From Lachnospiraceae bacterium (GTDB taxonomy: Bacteria; Bacillota; Clostridia; Lachnospirales; Lachnospiraceae): a DNA stretch of 64,000 nucleotides. Location: the NCBI GenBank assembly GCA_009779895.1, contig WRBB01000004.1, forward strand, positions 1-64,000, read 5' to 3'. Under the pieces are notes generated by a model. It ran no database searches. It was not told where the DNA came from and saw nothing but the letters and a program-made list of their open reading frames with translations. Below are positions 24,774 to 33,690 of the stretch, piece by piece (positions within the stretch are counted from its first letter, which is position 1; each line of letters opens with the position of its first letter). The position numbers were made by a program, and so were the translations under genes.

Positions 24774-25811
24774 ATGAATAATAAAACCTTATTAAAGCAA
24801 ATTCCACAACTACTGCTACCCTGGTATCAAACAACTGCCCGTGACCTACCTTGGCGTAAAAACCAAGACCCTTACCATGTTTGGTTATCGGAAATTATGC
24901 TCCAACAAACCAGAGTAGAAGCCGTCAAAGGCTACTATACCCGTTTTTTACAAACCTTGCCTACAATCATAGATTTGGCCCATGTGGATGATGATAGATT
25001 GATGAAACTCTGGGAGGGATTGGGCTACTATAATCGAGCCAGAAATCTAAAACGCACGGCAGAAATTATCACAACAAAATACAATGGTATATTTCCGCAA
25101 ACACATGGGGAGATTTTGTCATTACCCGGAATTGGTCCTTATACAGCCGGCGCGATTGCTTCCATCTGTTTTGATTTGCCTTATCCCGCTGTAGACGGCA
25201 ATGTTCTACGGGTATGGGCACGGCTCACTGCATCTTCTGATTGCGTTGATTTGCCTCTTGTGAAAAAGCAGGTCACTACAGAATTGGAAACCTTACTCCA
25301 CAACATAAATCCCCGTGATTTTAACCAAGCGATTATGGAACTCGGTGCTATCGTTTGTTTGCCCAATGGTGCGCCTTTGTGCCATGTTTGCCCATTGGCC
25401 AAGCTTTGCCGTGCAAAAACCGCAGAAACACAGTTAGATTATCCGGTACGGCTTAAAAAACAAACACGCAGAAAAGAAAAACTCACAGTTTTTATCCTTA
25501 CCGTAGATGACGCTTTGGCTGTCGAAAAACGTTCCGACAAAGGACTCTTGGCCGGTTTATGGGCATTGCCTGCCATATTGGGTGAACTTAATGAAAAAAC
25601 TGCTTTGGATTTGGTAAGTACCTGGGATGTCAAACCAATCAACCTAACCCAAGTCAATCGCAAAAAACATATTTTCACCCACATAGAATGGGATATGATC
25701 GGATATTATATAAAATGCCAAAAAAGAAACCCTTGCTTTACTTGGGTTACAGCCAAAGAACGGGCAGCACAAATTGCACTGCCCACAGCCTTTCGCCAAT
25801 TTTTATCATAA
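24774..25811 (+). CDS. mutY: A/G-specific adenine glycosylase
   Basis: A 345-residue base-excision enzyme that removes adenine mispaired with 8-oxoguanine. Catalytic Glu in IMLQQTRVEAV (about 40), helix-hairpin-helix LPGIGPYTAGAIAS (about 120), catalytic Asp in YPAVDGNVLRV, and the 4Fe-4S ligands C-x6-C-x2-C-x5-C in CLPNGAPLCHVCPLAKLC. A C-terminal NUDIX-like domain (about 230-345) recognises 8-oxoG. No strong ribosome site is visible. It is convergent with the sugar-acid operon. Confidence 0.95.
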   Translation: MNNKTLLKQIPQLLLPWYQTTARDLPWRKNQDPYHVWLSEIMLQQTRVEAVKGYYTRFLQTLPTIIDLAHVDDDRLMKLWEGLGYYNRARNLKRTAEIITTKYNGIFPQTHGEILSLPGIGPYTAGAIASICFDLPYPAVDGNVLRVWARLTASSDCVDLPLVKKQVTTELETLLHNINPRDFNQAIMELGAIVCLPNGAPLCHVCPLAKLCRAKTAETQLDYPVRLKKQTRRKEKLTVFILTVDDALAVEKRSDKGLLAGLWALPAILGELNEKTALDLVSTWDVKPINLTQVNRKKHIFTHIEWDMIGYYIKCQKRNPCFTWVTAKERAAQIALPTAFRQFLS

Positions 25812-25856
25812 GAATTTAGGATTGTGCAAAGTAAACAAACCCACTTCAGCAACTTA

Positions 25857-26729
25857 TCAGCAATACTTCTCCAACGTTTTATGCCATTTTTCCTCTTCCG
25901 CAAGAGACAATGGCATAAAGGGCTTTCGGCATTCACCACAGTCTATTCCTTGAAAACGCAAAGCTGCTTTCACCCCTTTGAAAACACCAATCTCTGTTAA
26001 AACTTCAACAATTTTATTGATTTCTCCCTGCAAAATCAAAGCCTTTTCCATCTCTCCCGCAATAAATAATTTTTCCAGAGTAATAAATTTCTCTGCCATA
26101 AAATTAAATGTAGAACCAATTGCCGCCCTAGCTCCCAAACTATACGCCGGCAAAAACAACTCATCATGTCCGCCAAATACGGACGTATCCGGAAATTTCT
26201 CTATGATTCTTTGCATTTGATGCAAATCATAACTCGTATGTTTCATTCCAACCACATGTTCAATGGCAAATAGTTGTTCCAGAGCTTTTTGATCCAAATG
26301 AACACCTGTCAAAACCGGTATATTATAAATGACCATAGGCAAGGAAACCGCTTTTGCTATATCTGCATAAAAATTCAAATACTCTGACAGGTTAAACTTG
26401 AAATAAAAGGGAGGAACTGCTGAAATCGCCGCTACATCCAATGATTCTGCATGACGGGCCAAATCAATCGTATGCTCTGTGGCAAAGGCACCAATATTAA
26501 CAATAATATCCACTCGTTTCGAAACGATTGCTGTGACCAAGACAAGTAGCTCTTTCCTCTCCTCCATTGACAACAATAAAAACTCACCGGTACTTCCACC
26601 TACATAAAAGCCCCGCACACCCTTATTGATATTATGCTCAATCACTTTTTCCAAAGCCACCGCATTTAGATTGCCGGCATGATCAAAGGGCGTTAGCAAT
26701 GCCGGATAAATACCTGTAAATTTTTTCAT
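25857..26729 (-). CDS. DapA-family aldolase, N-acetylneuraminate lyase-like
   Basis: A 290-residue class I aldolase that splits a 2-keto-3-deoxy sugar acid to pyruvate and an aldehyde. The signature GFYVGGSTGEFLLLS (about 40-54), the tyrosine in IYNIPVLTG, Schiff-base lysine in GMKHTSYD (about 164) and HDELFLPA resemble N-acetylneuraminate lyase more than dihydrodipicolinate synthase. No nanE, nanK or sialidase is nearby. As last gene of the GntR operon, after an enolase-superfamily dehydratase, it could instead cleave the dehydratase product. Which substrate is used cannot be decided from sequence. Confidence 0.82.
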   Translation of the reverse strand: MKKFTGIYPALLTPFDHAGNLNAVALEKVIEHNINKGVRGFYVGGSTGEFLLLSMEERKELLVLVTAIVSKRVDIIVNIGAFATEHTIDLARHAESLDVAAISAVPPFYFKFNLSEYLNFYADIAKAVSLPMVIYNIPVLTGVHLDQKALEQLFAIEHVVGMKHTSYDLHQMQRIIEKFPDTSVFGGHDELFLPAYSLGARAAIGSTFNFMAEKFITLEKLFIAGEMEKALILQGEINKIVEVLTEIGVFKGVKAALRFQGIDCGECRKPFMPLSLAEEEKWHKTLEKYC

Positions 26730-26733
26730 ACAA

Positions 26734-27834
26734 TCACCTATTTTCTAAAACAAAATCCCAATTTATTTCTAAACCCAATCCGGGAAGTTCCGGCATTTCC
26801 AGATAACCGTTTTGGGGTTTGGGACAATCCTTAAACGTTACATCCGTCAGCTGCTCAAACAAAATCAAGCGTTCTAAAAAAGGGATATTTTGCATAGCTC
26901 CCGCCAAAGGAAGATGGATAAGTTCCATGGCGTGAGGTGCAAATTTCAGATTCCATGCTTGGGTAAGTGCCGCCACTTTTAATGCCTCTGTATAACCACC
27001 GGCCCGCGTAAAATCCATTTGAATCACATCCGCCGCTTCTGATAAAATCAAATCACGGCAACCATATCTTGTATATTCGTGTTCCCCTGTTGCCAAAGGC
27101 ATATCCGTTGCTTGTTTAAATCTTTTCAAACCCGGTATATCATCCGCAAATGTCGGCTCCTCTAAAAACATGATATCGTATTCTTTCACCAAATTGGCAA
27201 AACGGGCACCTGTTGCTCCATCCCAGCAATTATTGGCATCCAAGAGCAAGCCTATATCCGCTCCAACCGCTTCTCTAACCAGCTTTACACGCCGTACATC
27301 ACGGGCTATATTCTGTCCGCCCTCGACACCAACTTTAAACTTAATAATCGCATAACCGGAAGCCACAAAAGACTTCATTTCTTCCACCAACTGATTTTCA
27401 TCATAAGAAGTCCAACCACCACTGGCATAAACCGGAACCGATTTTCGATTTCCGCCCAACAAACGATATAAGGGCATATCCAACATTTTCCCTTTTAAAT
27501 CCCACAAAGCAATATCAACCGCACTTATGGCACAAAAGCTCAAACCCTTACGACCAACCCCGCGCAAATACTGAACCAAATCATGGTATAAAACCTCTGT
27601 TTCAAAAGGATTTCGACCAATCAGTCTTGGTGCGATACTTTCCTCAATCAAAACCTTTGTTGCTTCGCCCCCTACTTCATTGTATGTAATACCAATACCT
27701 TGATGACCTTGATTTGTTGTGATTTGAACAATCGTATAACCTATGTTTTCTACCTTACGGGTGGCATCAGCCAAACCCGACTTTACCGGATATCTTACCA
27801 AAAATACTTCTATTTTAGCAATTTGATTCCTCAT
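26734..27834 (-). CDS. Mandelate racemase/muconate lactonizing family sugar-acid dehydratase
   Basis: A 366-residue enolase-superfamily enzyme. The catalytic Lys-x-Lys is in IIKFKVG (about 165), metal ligands in LLLDANNCW, FLEEPT and LATGEHEY, then the Asp/His dyad in QMDFTRAGGYTE and FAPHAMELIHLP. The KxK plus His-Asp pattern defines the mandelate racemase subgroup, mostly acid-sugar dehydratases making 2-keto-3-deoxy acids. AGGAGA precedes the ATG. It sits between the transketolase subunits and the aldolase, giving a dehydratase-then-aldolase order. The sugar acid is not identifiable. Confidence 0.85.
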   Translation of the reverse strand: MRNQIAKIEVFLVRYPVKSGLADATRKVENIGYTIVQITTNQGHQGIGITYNEVGGEATKVLIEESIAPRLIGRNPFETEVLYHDLVQYLRGVGRKGLSFCAISAVDIALWDLKGKMLDMPLYRLLGGNRKSVPVYASGGWTSYDENQLVEEMKSFVASGYAIIKFKVGVEGGQNIARDVRRVKLVREAVGADIGLLLDANNCWDGATGARFANLVKEYDIMFLEEPTFADDIPGLKRFKQATDMPLATGEHEYTRYGCRDLILSEAADVIQMDFTRAGGYTEALKVAALTQAWNLKFAPHAMELIHLPLAGAMQNIPFLERLILFEQLTDVTFKDCPKPQNGYLEMPELPGLGLEINWDFVLENR

Positions 27835-27845
27835 GCACTTATCTC

Positions 27846-28772
27846 CTAAACCACCAAACTTTTTACTGTTTTTACGATATGCTCCGTTGTCAAACCAAAT
27901 TCCGCAAAAAGATGCTCCGGCTTGCCTGATTTTCCAAATTTATCCTGAATACCCACCATCGCAAAAGCCGCTCCGGCATGTCCGGCAATCACTTCCGCAA
28001 CCGCTGAACCTAAACCACCAATGACTGAATGCTCTTCCACTGTCACAATTGCCTTGCAAGACTGATTCATCTTTAAAATAATGTCTTTGTCAATGGGTTT
28101 AATTGTGTGCATATTCACAACCGTGGCTTCCACCCCTGCTTCTGCCAATTGCTCCGCTGCTTCCAAGGCTTTCACAAGCATAAGGCCACAGGTAATAATA
28201 CAAGCATCTTTGCCCTCTCGTAGTACATTGGCTTTTCCCGGTATAAATGGAGTATCGGCATTTGTCAAATCTTCACAGACCGGACGGGCTACCCGAATAT
28301 AAACCGGCCCCTTTATTTGCGCAGCGGCAAAAACCGCTTTTTCTGTTTCAGTTGGATCACAGGGCACTAATACTGTCATATTGGGCATCTCCCGCATCAG
28401 GGCAATATCCTCAATGGACTGATGACTTCCGCCATCTTCTCCTACAGACAAACCGGAATGAGATAAACCAAATTTCACATTTCCATTGGCATAAGCAACC
28501 GCATTTCGTACGATTTCGTAGGCTCTTCCGGCTCCAAATAATGCAAAGGTGCTCACAAAGGGAATATAACCACTATGGGCAAACCCTGCGGCAGCACCAA
28601 CCATATTTGCCTCGGCAATACCCATATTGAAAAATCGTTTTGGATAGGCCTCTGCAAAAATATGCGTCATGGTTGCATGTGCCAAATCCGCATCAAACAC
28701 TACTACTTTTTCATTTTCTGCCCCTAGCTTTGTCAGGGCTTCTCCATAAGCGACTCTTAATGATTTTCCCAT
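27846..28772 (-). CDS. Transketolase, C-terminal subunit
   Basis: A 308-residue protein equal to the pyrimidine-binding and C-terminal domains of transketolase. VFDADLAHATMTHIF and FFNMGIAEANMVGAAAG carry the conserved glutamate that activates thiamine diphosphate; the later VTVEEHSVIGGLGSAVAE marks the C-terminal domain. It starts one base after the N-terminal subunit ends, and GGAGG precedes the ATG. A dedicated split transketolase inside a sugar-acid operon suggests a pentose or ketose intermediate. Confidence 0.92.
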   Translation of the reverse strand: MGKSLRVAYGEALTKLGAENEKVVVFDADLAHATMTHIFAEAYPKRFFNMGIAEANMVGAAAGFAHSGYIPFVSTFALFGAGRAYEIVRNAVAYANGNVKFGLSHSGLSVGEDGGSHQSIEDIALMREMPNMTVLVPCDPTETEKAVFAAAQIKGPVYIRVARPVCEDLTNADTPFIPGKANVLREGKDACIITCGLMLVKALEAAEQLAEAGVEATVVNMHTIKPIDKDIILKMNQSCKAIVTVEEHSVIGGLGSAVAEVIAGHAGAAFAMVGIQDKFGKSGKPEHLFAEFGLTTEHIVKTVKSLVV

Positions 28773-29573
28773 TTATTTTACCTCCAATTCTTTCATTGCA
28801 GCGTCAAATTCTTCTTTATTCAACGGTCTGCCATGCCAACCGAATTGATTTTCCATAAATGAAACGCCTTTTCCTTTTATCGTATCACAGCAAATAAATT
28901 TCGGTTTTCCATCGCTTGAAGCTTTTAAGGCTGCTACAATCGCCTCGATATTATGGCCATCTACTTCAAAACAACAAAAACCAAAGGCTTCAAATTTTTG
29001 AACAATATTTCCCAGGCTCATCACTTCTTCATTGCTACCGTCAATTTGCAATTTATTATAGTCTAACATAAAAACTAAATTGTCCAATTGATAATGAGCC
29101 GCTGACATCGCCGCTTCCCAAACCAAACCCTCTTGACATTCACCATCCCCTAAAAGCGCATACACATTGTAGGCTTTTTTGCCGTGCTTCGCCGCCATAG
29201 CCAAACCAACGGCTACCGAAGCACCTTGCCCCAAAGAACCGGTATTGACATCAACACCGGGGGTTTTTCCCGAATCCGGATGCCCTTGCAAATGACTGTC
29301 TATTTGCCGCAATTTTTTCAAGTCCTCCTTTGGAAAAAAACCTTTGTCCGCCAAAATGGCATACAAAGCGGGGCAAGCATGCCCTTTACTTAATACAAAC
29401 CGATCCCGATCAGCCATTTTGGGATTTTTTCCATCCACATTCATCACATCATAGTATAGGCCCATCAGTATTTCCACACAGGAAAGAGAACCACCGGGAT
29501 GACCTGATTGGCAAGCATAAAGCATGCTCAAAATTTCCCTTCGAAGTTCGGTAGCCTTTAAATCATACTGCAT
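28773..29573 (-). CDS. Transketolase, N-terminal subunit
   Basis: About 266 residues forming the thiamine-diphosphate-binding domain: SGHPGGSLSCVEILMGLYY, the catalytic histidine region FVLSKGHACPALYA, and the GDG...N motif LLGDGECQEGLVWEA with LDYNKLQIDG. GGAGG lies nine bases before the ATG at 29573; ATG at 29579 is the alternative. It combines with the gene that follows to give a complete transketolase. Confidence 0.92.
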   Translation of the reverse strand: MQYDLKATELRREILSMLYACQSGHPGGSLSCVEILMGLYYDVMNVDGKNPKMADRDRFVLSKGHACPALYAILADKGFFPKEDLKKLRQIDSHLQGHPDSGKTPGVDVNTGSLGQGASVAVGLAMAAKHGKKAYNVYALLGDGECQEGLVWEAAMSAAHYQLDNLVFMLDYNKLQIDGSNEEVMSLGNIVQKFEAFGFCCFEVDGHNIEAIVAALKASSDGKPKFICCDTIKGKGVSFMENQFGWHGRPLNKEEFDAAMKELEVK

Positions 29574-29598
29574 ATTCATTTTCCTCCATTGTTTCAAG

Positions 29599-30432
29599 TT
29601 ATCCTTTCACTGCACCGGCTGTTAGCCCTGTAACCAAACGTTTTTGGGCAAAAAAGAACATAATACAAACCGGTATCACAGTCAAAATACCACCGGCTGT
29701 TAGTAAGTCCCAACGAACCCCCAACTGGCCGATTAAGTTTCTAAGTGCAACCGGAATGGTTCTGGTTGCATTGTTGGTAAACATCATAGCAAAGGTATAT
29801 TCATTCCACGATGTCATAAAAATATAAACACCCGTTGCCACCAAACAAGGGCCTAGTACCGGCATGATTATTTTTAGAAATGCTTTTCTACGATTGCAGC
29901 CATCCACCAAAGCCGCTTCCTCCAACGACATTGGCAAATCCTTTAAAAAACCCAAAATCAACCAAACAGAAAAGGGAATGGTAAAGGTTGTATAAGAAAG
30001 TACCAAAGACCAGGGTGTATGCAAAAAACCTAGGGTCCGCATAATGGTAAACAAAGGAATCATAAGCAAAACCGTGGGGAACATATTGTTGCAAAGAAAC
30101 ATCGTCATCAAAGCTCTTTTGCCGATAAATTCATAACGGGAAAAAGCATAACCGGCTAAGGTGGATACCGTTAAGGAAACCGCAGTGGTTAAAGCCGCTA
30201 CAATAAAACTATTGCGAATCGCAGCAAAAAAATCTACCGTAGTCGTAAACAATTGCCGATAAGCCTCAAAGCTAACTGAACTTGGCCAATAAGTAACTCT
30301 ACCCAGCAAATCCTCCGCCGGTCTTACCGAAGTTATAAATGTCCAGTAAAAAGGAAATAGAATAAATAACAAAATGGCAATTAAGGGAAGATATAGCAAA
30401 AAGATACGACTGAGTATAGACTGTTTTTTCAT
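29599..30432 (-). CDS. CUT1 ABC transporter permease, MalG type (sugar-acid operon)
   Basis: A 277-residue permease with six helices and the coupling loop LEEAALVDGCNRRKAFLKII near residue 180. AAAGGAGG precedes the ATG, and the gene begins one base after its MalF-type partner. The imported compound is presumably the substrate of the downstream dehydratase or aldolase. Confidence 0.9.
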   Translation of the reverse strand: MKKQSILSRIFLLYLPLIAILLFILFPFYWTFITSVRPAEDLLGRVTYWPSSVSFEAYRQLFTTTVDFFAAIRNSFIVAALTTAVSLTVSTLAGYAFSRYEFIGKRALMTMFLCNNMFPTVLLMIPLFTIMRTLGFLHTPWSLVLSYTTFTIPFSVWLILGFLKDLPMSLEEAALVDGCNRRKAFLKIIMPVLGPCLVATGVYIFMTSWNEYTFAMMFTNNATRTIPVALRNLIGQLGVRWDLLTAGGILTVIPVCIMFFFAQKRLVTGLTAGAVKG

Positions 30433-30433
30433 G

Positions 30434-31306
30434 CTAATCCTCCTTTCTAAAACTGATTCGCAAATAAGGAATCGTCACCAATACTAACAAAATGGCCAAA
30501 ACAATCGCCATCGTCGAAGCGATTCCTAAATTCAGCGAATTTGCTTGATTAAAAATAAAAACACTCAGGGTTTGCGTTGACCATGCCGGCCCGCCCTCCG
30601 TCATCGTAAAGATGATATCCACCGAGTTGGCCACCCAAATCACCCGCAATAAAAGAGTCACAAAAATCGTATTTTTAATAGACGGAACTGTAATAAAGAA
30701 AAGTTTTTGTACCTTATTTGCACCATCCATGTCCGCCGCTTCGTACATATCACTGGGTACCCCTTGTAAAGCCGCCAAAATCATCAAGGCGAAAAAAGGA
30801 ATGCCCTGCCAAACAATCGCAATAATAACACTAGGGAGCGCTGTTTCCACTTGTGAAAGGAATGGAATATTGGTAGATAAAATGCCCAAGCGATTCAAAA
30901 GGTCATTGATTACTCCAAAATTCCCATCATACATCCAACGCCACATCAAACCAATCAAAACACCGGGTGTTACCCAAGGAATCATACTAACCGCTCGAAC
31001 CACCCCCCGACCCCGAAAACTATGATTGAGCAATAAGGCTAAAATGAAACCGAATATAAATTGAAACCCTACCCCAAAACCAACCCAAGCGAAGGTTCGC
31101 CAAAGTGAGCCCCAAAAGAGTGTATTTTCGGTAATGGCTCGATAGTTTTCTAAGCCAATAAACGCAATTTCCTGCGGCCGACGCAAATCATAACTTTGAA
31201 AGCTCATAAGGATTGCATTCAAAACCGGCACAAAAATAACCAATAGAATCGTTAATACCGCCGGGGCAACCAACAAGTATGGATATATCGACCGTTTTTT
31301 AACCAT
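30434..31306 (-). CDS. CUT1 ABC transporter permease, MalF type (sugar-acid operon)
   Basis: A 290-residue permease of six helices with the loop YEAADMDGANKVQKLFFIT near residue 190. AAGGAGGAAG lies before the ATG. It follows the binding-protein gene after a 72-base gap that holds a hairpin. No ATPase gene accompanies the system. Confidence 0.9.
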   Translation of the reverse strand: MVKKRSIYPYLLVAPAVLTILLVIFVPVLNAILMSFQSYDLRRPQEIAFIGLENYRAITENTLFWGSLWRTFAWVGFGVGFQFIFGFILALLLNHSFRGRGVVRAVSMIPWVTPGVLIGLMWRWMYDGNFGVINDLLNRLGILSTNIPFLSQVETALPSVIIAIVWQGIPFFALMILAALQGVPSDMYEAADMDGANKVQKLFFITVPSIKNTIFVTLLLRVIWVANSVDIIFTMTEGGPAWSTQTLSVFIFNQANSLNLGIASTMAIVLAILLVLVTIPYLRISFRKED

Positions 31307-31326
31307 ATTCTTCCTCCTTACCGTTT

Positions 31327-31359
31327 AAAAAGCGAGCTCGTATAAAGAACTCGCTTTTT
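31327..31359 (-). terminator. Intercistronic terminator-like hairpin after the binding-protein gene
   Basis: AAAAAGCGAG (31327-31336) and CTCGCTTTTT (31350-31359) form an exact 10-bp stem with a 13-base loop; on the minus strand it ends in a T5 run. Partial termination here would keep the binding protein more abundant than the permeases. Confidence 0.65.
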
Positions 31360-31378
31360 ATTTTTTTACTATTTTCAC

Positions 31379-32722
31379 CTAGCGATAAAGCGCATCTTGT
31401 AATGTTTCCATTGCCTCTTCAGCTGTAACTTGTCCCAACAACGCTTGGCCAATTGTATTTGGGAAAATGGTTGAAATCCACTCAGGTGTCGTATCCAAAA
31501 TCGGAATTACCCCACCAAAGCCTTGACTTTCAATAGAGGCTTGTACAAAGCGGTTGTTTTGGAAGAACTCACCGGCTTGAACCGTTCCGCTAACCGGAAT
31601 GTTTCCGGTTCCTTCTGTCCACATTCTTTGCCCCTCTCCGGTTGCTAAGAAAGATACCCACTCAAAGGCCGCCTCTTTGTTTTCAGAACTTTCAAAAATC
31701 ACCGTGCTTGTATCAGCCATCGATGTCCAACGCCCTGCCCCTGCCGGGAAAGGAAATGCAGATACATCATCACCAAACACTTCTTCCATACCACCGCTTG
31801 AACCGGTGTGATGAATCGTCATGGCTGTTAAGCCGGAATGAAAATTGTCAATAATCTCACTAAAACCATCACTGGGTGCTGTTGGCGGGGCAAAACCATT
31901 TTGGAATACATCTATAAAATCTTGCATCCCTGCAATGGATTCTGCAGAAGTCATATCTTCGAAACTTCCGCCTCTTCCATGAACAAAACTGCCCCAAGGC
32001 TCTTGGCCGCCGGGACCACCTCTTAGACCAAATCCATAAACATCAGGCGTTCCGTCACCATCTCTGTCAATTGTTGTCGCTTCGATTGCTGCCAAAAACT
32101 CTTCATAAGTAGTCGGTACTTCAATACCGGCTTCTTCAAAAATCGAGGGTCTATAATATACATAAAGAATTTGCAAATTCCAAGGCATTACAAAAGTCGC
32201 ATCTTCTCTACCGCCGGCCTCTCTCATGTTTGCCCAAATGTTTCCATCAATGTCACTTACGCCATCCCAGGTATCTAAAAACGGAGTCAAGTCCGCAAGC
32301 AAATCATTGTTCACAAACAAAGGTGTGGAGGATAAGCGCCAAGTTGCCACATCAATATCAGCTCCACCCATCACAGAATTGAACAGATTTTCCGCAAAGC
32401 CGCCGCCATCCCAAGGAGCTTCTTCACCTACAACAGTAATGCCGCTTGTATTTGTTTCATTAAAATAAGTAATAATATCCTGCATCAATTGAGAAAACTC
32501 AGGGGTATCCGCCCAATAACGGAACTGAACCGTCGCACCATCCACCGCGGGAGTATCCGGGGTTTCCGCAGTATCTTCAGAAATATCCGGGGTTTCCACG
32601 TTTTCAGCCGCTCCTCCATCCGGGGTTTCAGTGTCATTTCCACCACAACCTGCCAGCAGACTTAGGCCCATTATCGCTGTAGTTGCTACAACTACCAGTC
32701 TTTTTAACCATTTCTTTTTCAT
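31379..32722 (-). CDS. CUT1 solute-binding lipoprotein (sugar-acid operon)
   Basis: A 447-residue extracellular binding protein with the lipobox LLAGC (Cys26) and an acidic/threonine-rich linker (about 30-60), then the family 1 binding domain (VQFRYWADTPEFSQLM onward). AGGAGG precedes the ATG at 32722, which overlaps the stop of the GntR gene by one base (TAATG). It is the substrate-capturing part of the transporter in the regulator-led operon. Confidence 0.9.
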   Translation of the reverse strand: MKKKWLKRLVVVATTAIMGLSLLAGCGGNDTETPDGGAAENVETPDISEDTAETPDTPAVDGATVQFRYWADTPEFSQLMQDIITYFNETNTSGITVVGEEAPWDGGGFAENLFNSVMGGADIDVATWRLSSTPLFVNNDLLADLTPFLDTWDGVSDIDGNIWANMREAGGREDATFVMPWNLQILYVYYRPSIFEEAGIEVPTTYEEFLAAIEATTIDRDGDGTPDVYGFGLRGGPGGQEPWGSFVHGRGGSFEDMTSAESIAGMQDFIDVFQNGFAPPTAPSDGFSEIIDNFHSGLTAMTIHHTGSSGGMEEVFGDDVSAFPFPAGAGRWTSMADTSTVIFESSENKEAAFEWVSFLATGEGQRMWTEGTGNIPVSGTVQAGEFFQNNRFVQASIESQGFGGVIPILDTTPEWISTIFPNTIGQALLGQVTAEEAMETLQDALYR

Positions 32723-33453
32723 TAAAATCCTCCTATTTTTCTGTGACTCAAGGCTTCCTCCGATTCTGTAATATCCTCCAAACTCTCCCAAACATGACGT
32801 TCTGCCATAAATTTGGCACTAAAATAGTCACCCTGTGCGATGGCATTCATGATTGTTCGATGGCTCCGCTTTGCCCGTTTGAAACTTTCATGATTGTCAC
32901 AAGTTTCAGCATAGCAACGGCGAATCGATTCATTAATAATTGGTATTACCCGAATCAGAACTTCATTGTGTGTACATTTTGCAACAGCAGTATGGAACTG
33001 AACATCCATCTCAGCAGTAATAGAGCTATTTGCATCCATCGACTCCATCTCCTGCACCAACTGCTCCAAACTTTCAACATCCTGAGATGTTGCCCGCTGT
33101 GCAGCCAAACCGGCAATGTGAGGCTCAATCAATGCCCGGGTTTCATACAGATTTCTAAGAAGATTTTTTTGATCCACAAAACTCAAACCCAAAGCATCTT
33201 CCCGAACCCCTGTATCAGAGCTTATGAACGTACCGCTTCCCTGCCGAATGACTACAACATTTTCAGCCCTTAATACTTTCATGGCTTCCCGCAAGGTGGA
33301 GCGACTCACTCCAAACTCTTTGACCAACTCTACTTCTGTCGGTAACCTATCACCGGGCTTTAGATTACGATATGTAATCATGGTTTTCACCTTTTGTGCA
33401 ATTGTTAACGGCAGAACATCTTTCCGCTTCTTTTTTACCGAATCGCTATACAT
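32722..33453 (-). CDS. GntR-family (FadR subgroup) regulator
   Basis: A 243-residue regulator: winged helix at 1-80 (LKPGDRLPTEVELVKEFGVS, RSTLREAMKVLRAENVV) and an all-helical FCD ligand domain (about 95-235; ETRALIEPHIAGLAA, FHTAVAKCTHNEVL, SHRTIMNAIAQGD), which has the metal-ligand histidines typical for organic or sugar-acid sensors. AAAGGA stands before the ATG. As first gene of the operon it probably represses its own promoter, where an inverted repeat overlaps the -10 region. Confidence 0.9.
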   Translation of the reverse strand: MYSDSVKKKRKDVLPLTIAQKVKTMITYRNLKPGDRLPTEVELVKEFGVSRSTLREAMKVLRAENVVVIRQGSGTFISSDTGVREDALGLSFVDQKNLLRNLYETRALIEPHIAGLAAQRATSQDVESLEQLVQEMESMDANSSITAEMDVQFHTAVAKCTHNEVLIRVIPIINESIRRCYAETCDNHESFKRAKRSHRTIMNAIAQGDYFSAKFMAERHVWESLEDITESEEALSHRKIGGF

Positions 33454-33522
33454 CTTTTTTCCTTTCGCCCATTAAGCGTTGCACAAACTACCAAAATCCA
33501 TATCCTTATGTACACCTACAAA

Positions 33523-33553
33523 CATCATACCTTAATCATATGATGTATTTCAA
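33523..33553 (-). promoter_or_regulatory. Promoter and overlapping inverted repeat of the GntR operon
   Basis: On the minus strand TTGAAA (33548-33553), 18 bases, TATGAT (33524-33529). CATCATA (33523-33529) and TATGATG (33539-33545) form an exact 7-bp inverted repeat spanning the -10 and spacer, a likely operator for the GntR protein encoded 70 bases downstream. Confidence 0.5.
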
Positions 33554-33665
33554 TAAAATTGTTGGTTTTTTGTTATTTTCGTCATAATATCTTAAAATAG
33601 GTCCTGTGGTTTTATGCTATTTTGTTGAAAATAATTACAATTCATCATACCTTTTTGCTTTTTTC

Positions 33666-33679
33666 ATACCAATTGGTAT
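33666..33679. promoter_or_regulatory. Perfect 14-base palindrome ATACCAATTGGTAT
   Basis: Lies 12 bases past the end of the LacI gene and 210 bases upstream of the GntR start. Halves TTGGTAT/ATACCAA resemble those in UxuR/ExuR-type GntR operators, with a different centre. It may be a second GntR site. Confidence 0.4.
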
Positions 33680-33690
33680 AAACATTCCCC

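Noticed and set aside
30612..31025. 137-codon open frame on the plus strand opposite the MalF-type permease
   Set aside because: It is a shadow of a strongly conserved permease gene, with no ribosome site or family resemblance. Similar plus-strand frames opposite uxaC, feoB and dnaK were rejected for the same reason.
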